Source: Sporomusa acidovorans
Lineage (GTDB): Bacteria > Bacillota > Negativicutes > Sporomusales > Sporomusaceae
Direction: 5' to 3'
Assembly (NCBI RefSeq): GCF_900101845.1
Contig: NZ_FNAM01000012.1
Span: 62,001 to 126,000 of the forward strand
Length of the DNA stretch: 64,000 bases
In this document: piece by piece, positions 1-8,838 of the stretch
Numbering within the stretch: position 1 is the first letter of the stretch
Layout of the letters: every line of letters begins with the position of its first letter
Notes under the pieces: model-generated
Databases searched by the model: none
Told to the model about the DNA's origin: nothing
Seen by the model: only the letters and a program-made list of their open reading frames with translations
Made by a program: the position numbers and the translations under genes

Positions 1-133
1 CGAAGGGGTTCTTTAGCTTGGACATGAACCCTTAAACAGCTTGAATATCATATGCTGAAAAGGTCAGGTCATTCAAAATGTTCGAGCCCGGCTGCCTACC
101 GCCAGCGATTTTAAAGCACATGGTTTAAAACGA
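1..133 (+). other. Left-edge stretch, possible 3' end of a decayed gene
   Basis: One forward frame reads AEKVRSFKMFEPGCLPPAIL and then KHMV before a stop at 126-128, but the frame is closed by a stop only a few codons upstream. It could be the last fragment of a gene or transposase cut by decay. No family is recognised. The stretch ends right before a clear terminator, which suggests that something transcribed forward once ended here. Confidence 0.25.
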
Positions 134-168
134 AGAAAGCTAATATTGCTGATGAGCTTTCTTTTTTT
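134..168 (+). terminator. Rho-independent terminator
   Basis: AGAAAGCT (134-141) and AGCTTTCT (155-162) form a perfect 8-bp stem with a 13-nt loop, followed by a run of T. It ends a transcript entering from the left edge. Confidence 0.7.
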
Positions 169-472
169 GCAATATAACTGTTTTATATCAGACATAATTT
201 AATCGGTCATCAGCAAAACTATTACCGATAAACGGCGATCCTAAGAGCGATAAACTGATTACAGTCAGTCGGACAAATATTTAATACTATTGTCAGCCAT
301 AAGTTTGACGGCGACGACCGATTCGAAGATTGACAATGTGTGGCTACCGATGTGGCCTGGAGAATGCCATTGCATAAACGACATTTTTCATGCCAACAAT
401 ATACAAATTTTAACGCCATTATGATGCAATCAAAATAACAATGGACGGCGAGCCAAAAAATGCACAAATATC
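169..472. other. Intergenic, nothing recognised
   Basis: About 300 bases of AT-rich sequence lie between the terminator and the marR promoter. A reverse-strand open frame across it has no ribosome binding site and no recognisable domain, so I read it as non-coding. Confidence 0.4.
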
Positions 473-530
473 TTGACATATATCAAATAGCCAGGTAAAA
501 TAACCCTGAAAGTATAACGAATGTCGTTAT
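473..530 (+). promoter_or_regulatory. marR promoter and palindromic operator
   Basis: TTGACA (473-478), a 17-nt spacer and TAAAAT (496-501) make a good sigma-A promoter. Just downstream ATAACGA-ATG-TCGTTAT (514-530) is a perfect 7-bp dyad, placed where a MarR-type repressor would block transcription. Autoregulation by the following gene is an inference from position. Confidence 0.65.
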
Positions 531-555
531 AATATAGAAAGGCAAAGCTACTTGG

Positions 556-1005
556 ATGGATAAAAAATTTATTTCTTCAATGGATGAAGTGTTTCATAGT
601 TTCATTTTTAAGGTGCGCCTTGATAGGTTTGCAACTTATTCAAATTCTTTACAAAGAATGTCGTTGCTTGATTTGCGTATTATACGTTATATCGCGGAAA
701 GAGACAACGTACAGCTAAAGGAAATCAGGGATTTCCTTCAAATCCATAATAGCACGTTAAGCAGTGCTATCAAACGATTGGAAAGGAGAGGCATTTTTAA
801 ACGAGTTTCTAATCCTGAAGATGGCCGTTCCTTTATTATCAAGTTAACGGAATTGGGTGAAAAAGTACATCAAAAGCATAGGGAAGCTGATCTTAGTCTC
901 GCTAAAAATATAGTGGATACATTCGATAAAGATGAGGATAGAAGAGAATTTATTCGTTTAATGAAAATTGTGTCAGATAAGTATGAAAATGAGGCAAATT
1001 TTTAA
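556..1005 (+). CDS. MarR-family transcriptional regulator
   Basis: This 149-residue protein has the MarR layout: an N-terminal helix for dimerisation, a winged helix-turn-helix at about residues 45-105 (LKEIRDFLQIHNSTLSSAIK as recognition region), a wing ending NPEDGRSFIIKLT with the conserved D-x-R, and a C-terminal dimer helix. MarR proteins are usually repressors released by small aromatic or reactive ligands. The gene starts about 25 nt after a palindromic operator, and a strong hairpin ends its transcript, so it is probably transcribed alone. Its likely targets are itself and the downstream ATC hydrolase/MFS/flavoprotein genes, but no second copy of the dyad was seen there, so that link is only positional. 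Confidence 0.85.
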   Translation: MDKKFISSMDEVFHSFIFKVRLDRFATYSNSLQRMSLLDLRIIRYIAERDNVQLKEIRDFLQIHNSTLSSAIKRLERRGIFKRVSNPEDGRSFIIKLTELGEKVHQKHREADLSLAKNIVDTFDKDEDRREFIRLMKIVSDKYENEANF

Positions 1006-1051
1006 TAATAATTGACGTTTAAAGGGCTAAATTGATAGGTGATGTTAATAA

Positions 1052-1101
1052 TTGACTATTTATCTTAATGTTGTTGGGAAAATACCAAGATAAATAGTCA
1101 A
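1052..1101 (+). terminator. Long hairpin after marR
   Basis: TTGACTATTTATCTT (1052-1066) and AAGATAAATAGTCAA (1087-1101) are perfect 15-bp complements around a 20-nt loop. There is no strong T tract, so it may act as a terminator or an mRNA 3' stabiliser. Confidence 0.5.
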
Positions 1102-1549
1102 AAATAATAACCAAATATGACGATGGTAGTCATAAATGTTAATGGGATCGTACGTGATGCCTCTTTCGGACGGTATGATCTTGGCTAAGGTTAGGGCGGC
1201 AACCTATACATAGGTTGCTGTCACGTAGCCTGAGTCAACAAGGGGATGGCTTGTGTATGAACCTTGGTTCATTGCGACTCTACTGCAGGAATGGAGGAAG
1301 GTGATTGGTGCTAAATGAGAATACTGTTGGGGCTGTCACCGCCTTGGTGGCCGTTGGTAGGCATTTAAATTGCCAGTGGGAAAGAAGGAAGATTAATGTT
1401 GGGTCCTTACATGAAACGGCGAAAGGTAGATTAGCCATTGACTCCGACAAGGTTTGAATTGGCAAAAGAATCTTGTCACAACGGGAGGGAAAAACAATAA
1501 CCATTAAGATTCCGTTAAGGAAATACACTGATATGGAGGGGAACTAGAA
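1102..1549. other. Intergenic with a 20-bp palindrome and possible gene debris
   Basis: GCAACCTAT-AC-ATAGGTTGC (1199-1218) is a perfect palindrome, either an operator or a small hairpin. From about 1308 to 1456 one forward frame reads like coding sequence (it begins VLNENTVGAVTALVAVGRHL) but has no start or binding site and stops early. I read it as the eroded remains of a gene that preceded the ATC hydrolase. Confidence 0.3.
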
Positions 1550-2095
1550 ATGGCTGAGATGGTTACTCTGGAAGATGCCAAGGAGCAAGTCAGGAGGGTC
1601 TGCGTTAGGTTAGCGTATTTACATCTTTCTTTTGCCAAGACTCTAATTAACGAATTAGGAGAAGAAAAAGGGAGAGAGTTAATCTTAAAATCAATAAAAG
1701 ACTACGGGATAAGAATTGGCGAAGAAGTGAAAAACGCTGCAACTTCTCGGTGCTTAGATAATACTCCGGATAATTACAAAGAGGATTTGCCCTTGTACGG
1801 CATGCATGACGGTATAGAAACAGTAGAAGTAGATGGAGAAAAAAGAATGCGGGCCTACGGCTGTGTTATGGGGAAAGTATGGAATCAACTGGGAGAAGGG
1901 AAATTAGGGCGTTACTATTGTTTGGTAGATCCAGCCAAGTACATGGCATTTAATCCGAATTATAAACTAATGCATACAAAAGTATTACCTGATGGAGACG
2001 AATACTGTGAACTCGTTCTGAGGCAAACTAACGAACGGGAAAAGGAGGATTTCTCCAGCAGCAATAAGGACTGGCTATACATAGATCAAAAATAG
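1550..2095 (+). CDS. L-2-amino-thiazoline-4-carboxylic acid hydrolase family protein
   Basis: The 181-residue protein resembles the ATC hydrolase family in length and layout: an N-terminal helical part, then a C-terminal half with an RCLDNTP segment, YGMHDGIE, and GKLGRYYCLVDPAKYMAFNP. The founding enzyme opens the ring of 2-amino-thiazoline-4-carboxylate to N-carbamoyl-cysteine, which a carbamoylase turns into cysteine. Family members in anaerobes often have unknown substrates, so the exact reaction is not established. The start is supported by TGGAGGGG 8-14 nt upstream. The next gene, an MFS transporter, begins almost at once but has lost its 5' end. A cysteine desulfidase-like gene lies 7 kb downstream on the same strand. 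Confidence 0.75.
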   Translation: MAEMVTLEDAKEQVRRVCVRLAYLHLSFAKTLINELGEEKGRELILKSIKDYGIRIGEEVKNAATSRCLDNTPDNYKEDLPLYGMHDGIETVEVDGEKRMRAYGCVMGKVWNQLGEGKLGRYYCLVDPAKYMAFNPNYKLMHTKVLPDGDEYCELVLRQTNEREKEDFSSSNKDWLYIDQK

Positions 2096-3247
2096 GTTAA
2101 TTTAATAATAATAAAGAAGAGCGCGAATACGTTCGGCATCACCGCAGATAAGTCGACCCAAGGTATGATGATGACGGTTTTCCTGCTTTTCTACGGTGCT
2201 TCGTGTTTTTTTGCCGGGCCACTGGTTCAACGGTACGGGCCCCGATTAGTTCTCGGCGCCGGCCTCATTTCCTGGGCTGCCATCATGGCGATTATGGGCG
2301 CCACTTCCGTAATTATGGTTCTCCTCGTGTGTCGAGCTATTTTGGGGTTAGGCGAGGCCGTTCTCGGGCCGAGCATATCGAAATTTGTGCAGACTTGGTT
2401 TCCGGTCCACGAGCGGGCGAAGGCCAATGGCGTGTGGTTTGTCGGCCTTGAGGTCGGACAAATCATTGCTTTGCCGCTGATTACTTGGATTACGGTGGCC
2501 TGGGGCTGGCGGTCCAGTTTCTATGCCCTGACTTTGATGGGGTGCTTGCCGGTGATAGTCTGTATGTTGTATGGCTACGATTCGCCGGCTAAACATCCCC
2601 GCATTTCCAAGGAGGAAGTCGAGTACATTACGGGCGGAATGCAGGAAACTAAAGTTCAGGAAAAGACACTTGGAACCTTCGCGTTTCTCAAACTGTCTAG
2701 TTTCTGGTACTCGGCCGTCATTTATGCCGCGGCAAACGCTGGCTTCTGGGGCTTTATGGTTTGGGTACCAACTTATATGAAGACCGCTCTCGGATTTTCT
2801 TTCGCTAAAACGGGGTTGCTGTCGGCGCTGCCGTATCTGGTGGGTACGATTTCCGTCATAGTGCTAACTCCGCTCATGGACAAAACGAATGCACGGGCTA
2901 CTTTCTCAGTGGCCGGTTGCCTGGGCTTCGCCATAACTTTGTTCATGGCAATGTCCGTAACAGATCCGGTGATCGCCGTCGCCGTATTGTGTTTGGCAAA
3001 CGTGTTTATCATGCCGGTATTCCCCGCGGTTTTCACCATTGTCCAAAATATCACTAAACCGACCGAAGTGGCCAACGCTACCGGCGTCTTCAACGGTTGC
3101 GCCTATGTGTTTGCATCAATTTTCCCTTATGCAATGGGCGCACTTTATAGCAGCACTGGCAATATGCAAAACGGTTTTTATTTGCTGGCTTCTGTTTTTG
3201 CGCTGGCTGTCCTGGCAGGTATACCGCTGGTGAAGAATCGTCTGTAG
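2096..3247 (+). pseudogene. MFS transporter, 5' end deleted
   Basis: The frame is open from just after the previous stop (2093-2095). It encodes roughly 11 membrane segments of a major facilitator of the anion:cation symporter type, with GPLVQRYGPRLVLGAG as the loop 2-3 signature and GVWFVGLEVGQ later. The first helix and the usual start are missing. The first legal ATG (2165) lies inside what should be the end of helix 1/start of helix 2 (GMMMTVFLLFYG), and upstream codons read KKSANTFGITADKSTQ, the normal periplasmic loop. No ribosome binding site fits ATG 2165. A deletion has therefore joined the ATC hydrolase stop to the MFS interior. It might still be translated in truncated form, but transport activity is unlikely. 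Confidence 0.75.
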
Positions 3248-3302
3248 TCTTTGTTTATCATGTGCCTGGAGATAACTCCACTACATAAAGGAGGATACAA
3301 AT

Positions 3303-5081
3303 ATGTCAAGGGTAATCGACACCGACGTTCTTGTCGTCGGCGGCGGTGGAGCCGGGTTCCGGGCGGCGATCGGCGCCCGTATGAAAGACGTCAGAGTCAT
3401 GCTACTGAGCAAAGGCCCCTTAGCCCGTTGCGGGGCAACGCCGATGGCCGGCGCGGATTTTACTCTGGACGGGAACAGCATGAGTAAGATTCCGGGATTG
3501 AAAGGCGACCCCAACGACAGTCCAGAAAAGGTGCTGAACGACATCGTAACTCAGGGATGATACCTCAACAACCAAAAACTTATTGAGCAGTACATCAATA
3601 CCGCACCTCAGTGCCTGCGCGAGCTGATCGAGTGGGGAATTAAGATTAAATTATCAGACCAGCGGATGATCTTCACCAGCGGCCTGGAGATAATGGACGC
3701 GCTTCTGAAGAAAGCGCGCGCCATCGGTGTCGACTTGAAAGAAGACATTGCCGTATTGGACTTGGTTACCGTCGACGGGGCGGTCAATGGCGCCATCGGA
3801 CTAGACATCCGTTCCGGCGAACTTGTCCACTTCAGAGCTAAGGCGGTGATTCTCGCGTCAGGCGGCTGGCATAAAGCTTTTTGGCCGACCACCGGCATGC
3901 GGGACTTAGCCGGAGAAGGGATGGCAATGGCATATCGGGCGGGAGCCGCCTTGGGCAACATGGAGTTCGTGACGTTCTGCTGCAACGTGTTTCTCAGTCC
4001 GCCAGCCTGGCAAGGCAGCATAGCGCCGTACGTGATGAGCCTTTTGGTAGGCGGCGGTAGCCTGACTAACAGCACTGGCGAAGATATTCTCCAACAGTAC
4101 GATCCCTTTGTCGTAAAAGTCGGCACTTCTACGGAGTGGAACAAGAGTTTTATCTCCTATGCGACGACGAAAGAGGTGCTGGCTGGAAAAGGGTCGCCAA
4201 ACGGCGGGGTTTACTTCAGCAGAGGCGATGTTCCTTGGGAAAAGGTCTCCAAGATCGCCGAGATGTTATTCCCGAACTGGCGCTGCAAAGGCATCGATTT
4301 TTCCGAATGGGGCAGAATGCTTGAGGTGAACGAAGCGGTCGAGGTAGGCGCAGCCACCGAATACTTCGACGGTGGCATTGTCGTCAACGACCAGTTCGAG
4401 ACAGGCCTGAAGGGGCTTTACGCGGCCGGCGAATGCACTCTGGGCCCGTTCGGCGCCAATCGCGTCTTTGCCGCCATAACCGAGATGCTGGTTCACGGTA
4501 CGACCGCTGGAGCCAACGCAGGCACATACGCGCAGAAGGCCAAAGTCCTGCCGCCCGAAGAAGAGGCTTTCACTGCTTTGGAGGAAAAGATAGAGGCCCC
4601 GCTTCGGCGGGCCAAGGGATATAACCCCGCTCAAGTAAGGCGGCAAGTTCAGGAGGCGGCACACAAGCATCTCGGACCGATCCGCGATAAACAGAACCTG
4701 ACGAAGTTCATCGAGTATCTGGGGGAAGTGAAAACGAACCTCCTGCCGAACCTTGCCACGAGTTCAAAAAGCCGTGTATACAACAAGGAATGGTTGGACG
4801 CGCTGGAACTTGGCAGTATAGCCCAGTTGCTCGAGGTGGCCACACAAAGTGCGTTGGCGCGCACAGAGAGCCGTGGCGTCCACTTCCGCCAGGACTACCC
4901 GATAACTGATAATGACGGCTGGCTGGTCGAGCAGATCGTCCGCCTGGAGGGCGATGGTTTCAAAATTGACCGACGGCCGGTGACGGTCACGATTAAGGCT
5001 TTGCCTTCAGGCAAGGCTCCTTACCTGGAATTCATGAAACAGATGATGCAGTCGCACTCCGATACCGGCGGCAAGCATTAA
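3303..5081 (+). pseudogene. Fumarate reductase/succinate dehydrogenase-like flavoprotein with an in-frame TGA
   Basis: Read through the TGA at 3558-3560, this is one frame of 592 codons with a strong binding site (AAAGGAGG) before ATG 3303. Residues 7-30 hold the FAD-binding Rossmann motif (DVLVVGGGGAGFRAA); the middle carries YAAGECTLGPFGANR; the end has the family's TESRGVHFRQDYP segment. The family moves electrons between FAD and small organic acids such as fumarate, or oxidises amino acids. The TGA sits between GDPND...VTQG and YLNNQKLIEQYI, a conserved block, and both flanks align without loss of sequence. A nonsense mutation (from CGA, GGA or TGG) is the simplest reading. Selenocysteine or readthrough is possible, but I see no convincing SECIS hairpin: CTCAA/TTGAG at 3564-3587 has a loop without G. 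The partner [2Fe-2S] gene follows after 19 nt. Confidence 0.8.
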
Positions 5082-5100
5082 GAAAGGAGAGGCGAGGAAG

Positions 5101-5412
5101 ATGGCTGACAAAACTCTGAAGGTGAAAGTATTCCGCTTCGACCCCTCCGTTGACCAAGAACCGCGATTCGAGGTCTACGAGGTTCCCTTTACCGCCGGCA
5201 TGAGTGTGATGGATGCCCTCGATTATATTTACCAACATGTCGACAGTACGCTGGCGTACTATGACCACGCCGGCTGCACCTTGGGCGTTTGTGGACGCTG
5301 CACCGGCAAAATCAACGGCAAACCCGGCCTGCTCTGCCAGACGCTGATTACCGGGAATGTTACGCTTGAACCCCTTTCGAACAACGTGCTCAAGGATCTT
5401 GTCGTCAAATAA
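5101..5412 (+). CDS. [2Fe-2S] ferredoxin-like subunit of the flavoprotein
   Basis: This 103-residue protein matches the N-terminal [2Fe-2S] domain of succinate dehydrogenase/fumarate reductase iron-sulfur subunits. It has a beta-grasp start (VKVFRFDP...PRFEVYEVP), then the cluster ligands C-x4-C-x2-C-x11-C in AGCTLGVCGRCTGKINGKPG and the final C of LLCQT. The C-terminal domain that carries [4Fe-4S] and [3Fe-4S] clusters in SdhB/FrdB is absent, so the protein is a short one-cluster shuttle. A strong GAAAGGAG site precedes the ATG, and the gene follows the flavoprotein by 19 nt, so the two most likely form one enzyme. Without a membrane anchor gene nearby, the complex should be soluble. Confidence 0.8.
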   Translation: MADKTLKVKVFRFDPSVDQEPRFEVYEVPFTAGMSVMDALDYIYQHVDSTLAYYDHAGCTLGVCGRCTGKINGKPGLLCQTLITGNVTLEPLSNNVLKDLVVK

Positions 5413-5815
5413 CGGGAGTAAATACGGAAAGAGGAGCATTCCTGTAACAAGAAAAAGCGGTCTTTAAAAAAACGAGACGCCCAGCCCTAAATGACAATGT
5501 GCTGATCCCTGCAAGAAAGGCACAAAACCATCTTGAGGAGGCGTCTCACATACAGCGAACTGCGGGAATGTAGAGCCGGGGCAGGCAAGTTGAATTTCAT
5601 CTTACGGGCTGGGAGGTTTGCCACCTGGAGCGGATGTGGAATCCCGACGGCCAAGATAACGGAAACCCGACGCGGTTTGTTTTCTGTACCCGAAAACCAC
5701 TGAGCGAACAGGAGTGGCACTGATCCGGAGAGATGGCTCAACATAATCAAAGTTAATTACTGTGGGATAACGAGAAAAACGACGAATTCGCTAGTTTATA
5801 AAGGGAGGTATAACA
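5413..5815. other. Intergenic with inverted repeat, possible mobile-element debris
   Basis: GAGACGCC (5474-5481) and GGCGTCTC (5540-5547) are 8-bp inverted repeats 58 nt apart. The following 200 nt is GC-richer than its surroundings and reads in one frame without stops for about 50 codons (TYSELRECRAGAGKLNFILR and on), with no recognised family. It could be the end of an insertion sequence or a structured RNA; I cannot decide. The nitroreductase binding site (AAGGGAGG) ends the stretch. Confidence 0.3.
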
Positions 5816-6697
5816 ATGTCAGAAAAAATCAAAGTAGTGCCCTATGGAGGACCAGCATATGAAAAAGAGGATTTAATGAAGATGGAGCCTGCTCTATTGC
5901 GCGCCTTGTTGCGCGAGCGAGTACACCATACTATAGAGGTTCCATTATACCCGACTCTTGTTAGAGGACAAAAGAAACCCATTTCTGCCTTTGGATTACA
6001 GGCTCAAATGGTGTACGACGCCTGGAAAGAAAAAGGATTAATAGATGATGCTCCAGATATTCTCTGGAGCAAGGAATACCTCGCGTTGGCCCAAAAGGTC
6101 CGCGATGGGGTAAAAATTGAATGGAATGTACCTGTGCCGGAGCCGTTTACCGACGAAGAGATGGCCGTCGTAAATAAATTGATATATGGGCGCCGTTCGA
6201 TCCGTGATTGGGTAGATAAGCCAGTTCCCGATGAAATGATTGAGAAAATTCTTGAGGCCGGGAGAGCAGCACCCATTGGCTGTAATTTAGATGAAGTTCG
6301 TTTTGTGGTAATTAAAGATCCAGAAGAAGCCAAAATGGTCTGGAGTGATATCCCTACTCCCAATGCAGTTCTTATAGTAATCTGCTATGACAAACGGATC
6401 CCAAAAGTCGTCGCCCAAGACAAGTTTGTCCCGCATAACGGGGGCTTCGACGCGGCGGCCGCGGGCGATCATATGCTCCTTATGGCCCATGCCCTCGGAT
6501 TGGGCGGCGTTTGGCTTTCAAAGTCCATCAAATCCGACGTGACTGAAGATACTGGGTTGAAATTTAAAGAACTTTATGGCCTGCCGGATTATATCGAAGT
6601 GGCTCTCCATATAGCCGTCGGCTGGCCTGCCGTGGGTACCATAAAAACGCAACGGATGCCCTTGAAAGAAATGATGCTAACAAAAGGCAAAAAATAG
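5816..6697 (+). CDS. Nitroreductase-family flavoprotein
   Basis: The protein has 293 residues. The first 115 or so form a family-specific extension, and the nitroreductase fold starts near residue 120 with YGRRSIRDWVDKPVPDEMIE, the usual R-R-S-x-R FMN-phosphate motif, followed by ILEAGRAAPIGCN. Toward the end, HMLLMAHALGLGGVW and the closing AVGWPAV match the FMN-site and dimer regions. Such enzymes reduce nitro groups, quinones or enones with NAD(P)H or ferredoxin. The binding site AAGGGAGG lies 7 nt before ATG. The gene stands between the flavoprotein pair and an amidohydrolase on the same strand, so it may act on the same compound; this is inference only. Confidence 0.85.
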   Translation: MSEKIKVVPYGGPAYEKEDLMKMEPALLRALLRERVHHTIEVPLYPTLVRGQKKPISAFGLQAQMVYDAWKEKGLIDDAPDILWSKEYLALAQKVRDGVKIEWNVPVPEPFTDEEMAVVNKLIYGRRSIRDWVDKPVPDEMIEKILEAGRAAPIGCNLDEVRFVVIKDPEEAKMVWSDIPTPNAVLIVICYDKRIPKVVAQDKFVPHNGGFDAAAAGDHMLLMAHALGLGGVWLSKSIKSDVTEDTGLKFKELYGLPDYIEVALHIAVGWPAVGTIKTQRMPLKEMMLTKGKK

Positions 6698-6830
6698 TAA
6701 TTAAATAGAGCGGGAGGGGCCATTGATGGTCGGCGCGATTCCTGAATACACTACTTAAATACTAGAAAAGACTATTAACCAATATATCTTAAATATTGTC
6801 GTCACTGGCACCATATTCATAGAGTTCAAG

Positions 6831-6881
6831 TTGCCCCTGCTGCATGATCTATAATGGCGGGCTTTGGAGCGGCAGGGGCAA
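6831..6881. repeat. 10-bp inverted repeat downstream of the nitroreductase
   Basis: TTGCCCCTGC (6831-6840) and GCAGGGGCAA (6872-6881) are perfect complements separated by 31 nt. No T run follows, so this is not an obvious terminator. The rest of 6698-7150 shows no gene. Confidence 0.5.
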
Positions 6882-7151
6882 CGCTGATTGCCTTCCGTTC
6901 AGTTTCTAGCAGGGTCGGCCGGTTCTCCTGAGACGGGCAGTACATAAAGTCGGCCGCATGGAATATCCTCAGAGTACAACCAGTAATAACAGGGAGTAAG
7001 CTACTAAAATATTTGTTTAGCCGAGAAGGCTATTTCCGCATGAGTAAACCCTTCATATACACTATGTGGTTGGGTATAGATTACCGATGGAATTCAGGCA
7101 AACTTTCCAGAAGTTGCAGCCTAAAGCTGTCTAGTTTCGGGGGAGCGTTAT

Positions 7152-7286
7152 ATGTCGTCTTTTGCTCCGTATACTATGGGCGTCTTTGTTGATATGACAG
7201 GTGCACCTACTTCAGGCTTCTTCTTGAGATCTTTGTCGATTATTGTTTTGGTTGTTTGGCTGCCTTTGCATAGAGAAAAATATTAA
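7152..7286 (+). pseudogene. C-terminal fragment of an MFS transporter
   Basis: The frame reads SFAPYTMGVFVDMTGAPT, then SGFFL, a hydrophobic helix and the ending LPLHREKY before the stop. That is the usual last helix and tail of an anion-symporter-type major facilitator. Nothing upstream in the same or other frames restores the rest of the protein, so at least 350 residues have been lost. It probably served the adjoining M20 amidohydrolase as its uptake system. Confidence 0.6.
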
Positions 7287-7331
7287 TACTTATACACGAT
7301 TTGCATTGGGATTAGAATACTGATAAAGGGA

Positions 7332-8648
7332 ATGAGGGTAATGGATTCCACTAAATTGAAACAAAAGGCTTGTAAAATTATTGAGCAATATGGTGAAACA
7401 ATAATTGCTTACACGCAAGATGTTGAGCAAGAGCCGGAACTAGGCTTTAGGGAATTCCGTACTGCAGAAAAAACTGCCAAGTTTTTTAGAGATTTGGGTT
7501 TAAACTATGAAGAAGGATTAGCCATTACGGGTGTAAAAGCAAAGCTGGGCAATTCGCCAGGACCTACTGTTGCCGTATTGGGAGAACTGGATGCTATTAT
7601 TTGTTATGACAGTCCATTGGCAAACCCTAATACAGGCGCCGCGCATGCTTGCGGACACAACATTCAGCTTGGTGCTATGATGGGAGCGGCAATTGGATTG
7701 ACTTTGTCTGAAGCTGCTTGTGAGCTTAACGGTAATATAGTGTTCATGGCCACACCCGCGGAAGAATACCTCGAAATTCCATATCGTGCAAGGTTGCGTG
7801 AAGAAGGGAAAGTTCATTTTTGTAGCGGAAAGCAAGAACTGGTTTATCGCGGAGCCTTTGATGAAATTGATATGGCGATGATGATTCATGCTTACCAAAT
7901 GAATGGAACCAACAATTTCATGTTGAACCAAACAAACAATGGCTTTGTGGTGAAAGATATCCGTTATGAAGGCAAGGAGGCTCATGCTGCTGCCGCGCCG
8001 GAGGAAGGAATAAACGCGCTAAATGCAGCAATGCTGGGGCTGATGGGTATTAATGCTATGCGGGAAACCTTTCGCGATGAAGATGTAATAAGAGTACATC
8101 CTATTGTTACAAAAGGTGGCGATGTAGTTAATTCTATTCCAGCAGACGTCAGGATTGAAACGTTCGTACGCGCTAAAAGTATTGAGGCCATAGAGTCTAC
8201 CAGTCTAAAGGTAGAACGAGCATTGCGCGCTGGCGGCGATGCTATTGGGGCTAAAACTCATATAGCAACAACGCCTGGCTATCTGCCTATTCGAATTTGC
8301 GAACCTTTTAGTAATGTATTTTCCCAAAATGTTAACGCTGCTTATCCGGGGGCCGAAATTATATGGGGAGGGCATTCGGGCGGTTCCACAGACATGGGTG
8401 ATGTATCACATATTATGCCGGTGATTCACCCATACACTAGTGGAGTGAACGGGGCTTTGCATACAAGGCATTTTAGAGTAGTCGACTATAATATTGCTTG
8501 CATTATCCCGGCTAAGATTATGGCTATGTCGGTAATTGATTTATTGGCGGATGATGGAAAAAAGGCACAAGATATTCTTACAAGCTATAAACCTGTCTTT
8601 AACAAGACGCAATATATTGCAAAAATGAATTCACTTTACAGCAGTTAA
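7332..8648 (+). CDS. M20-family amidohydrolase/peptidase
   Basis: This 438-residue protein has the M20D layout of zinc- or manganese-dependent amidohydrolases: metal ligands in AHACGHNIQ, the catalytic pair in ATPAEEY, a dimerisation insert rich in alanine (EGKEAHAAAAPEEGINALNA), and the late GGHSGGSTDMGD block. Relatives cleave N-acyl amino acids or aminobenzoyl-glutamate (AbgB-like). Translation probably begins at ATG 7332 behind AAAGGGAA; a second ATG lies three codons on. The gene follows an eroded MFS gene and precedes RidA and a cysteine desulfidase-like gene. In the thiazoline pathway the carbamoyl-cysteine step is also done by an M20-type enzyme, so a role there is conceivable but unproven. 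Confidence 0.85.
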   Translation: MRVMDSTKLKQKACKIIEQYGETIIAYTQDVEQEPELGFREFRTAEKTAKFFRDLGLNYEEGLAITGVKAKLGNSPGPTVAVLGELDAIICYDSPLANPNTGAAHACGHNIQLGAMMGAAIGLTLSEAACELNGNIVFMATPAEEYLEIPYRARLREEGKVHFCSGKQELVYRGAFDEIDMAMMIHAYQMNGTNNFMLNQTNNGFVVKDIRYEGKEAHAAAAPEEGINALNAAMLGLMGINAMRETFRDEDVIRVHPIVTKGGDVVNSIPADVRIETFVRAKSIEAIESTSLKVERALRAGGDAIGAKTHIATTPGYLPIRICEPFSNVFSQNVNAAYPGAEIIWGGHSGGSTDMGDVSHIMPVIHPYTSGVNGALHTRHFRVVDYNIACIIPAKIMAMSVIDLLADDGKKAQDILTSYKPVFNKTQYIAKMNSLYSS

Positions 8649-8838
8649 ATGGATTGTGCAATTTAATAATAGCAAGAAAAAATCTGATTAGGGAGTTCCG
8701 TTGCATCCTGCGTAATTTTCCACATAAGTGGAATTGAAGCAGTAAAGTAGCAGGATAAAGGCGTAATCGTTTGTGGAAGACTTACTCAGTTTGATGTCTC
8801 AATGAAATAGATATATTAAGGTCTTAAGGAGTCAGTAT

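Noticed and set aside
41-130. tRNA or tmRNA 3' end (TTCGAGCCCGGC)
   Set aside because: The T-arm-like string has no matching acceptor stem or cloverleaf partner upstream within the window.
222-479. Reverse 85-codon frame before marR
   Set aside because: Cysteine-rich random-looking product, overlaps the marR promoter and has no binding site.
3558-3600. Selenocysteine codon with SECIS element
   Set aside because: The only stem right after the TGA (CTCAA/TTGAG) has 5 bp and a 14-nt loop with no G, unlike bacterial SECIS elements. Kept as a question but not annotated as Sec.
3608-4144. Reverse 178-codon frame inside the flavoprotein gene
   Set aside because: No recognisable domain or binding site; the forward frame has family motifs throughout.
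5101-5412. Full SdhB/FrdB subunit
   Set aside because: The C-terminal [4Fe-4S]/[3Fe-4S] domain is absent and no frame continues it.
6700-7150. Riboswitch between the nitroreductase and amidohydrolase genes
   Set aside because: The TTGCCCCTGC inverted repeat does not match any riboswitch core that I know, and no expression platform is visible.
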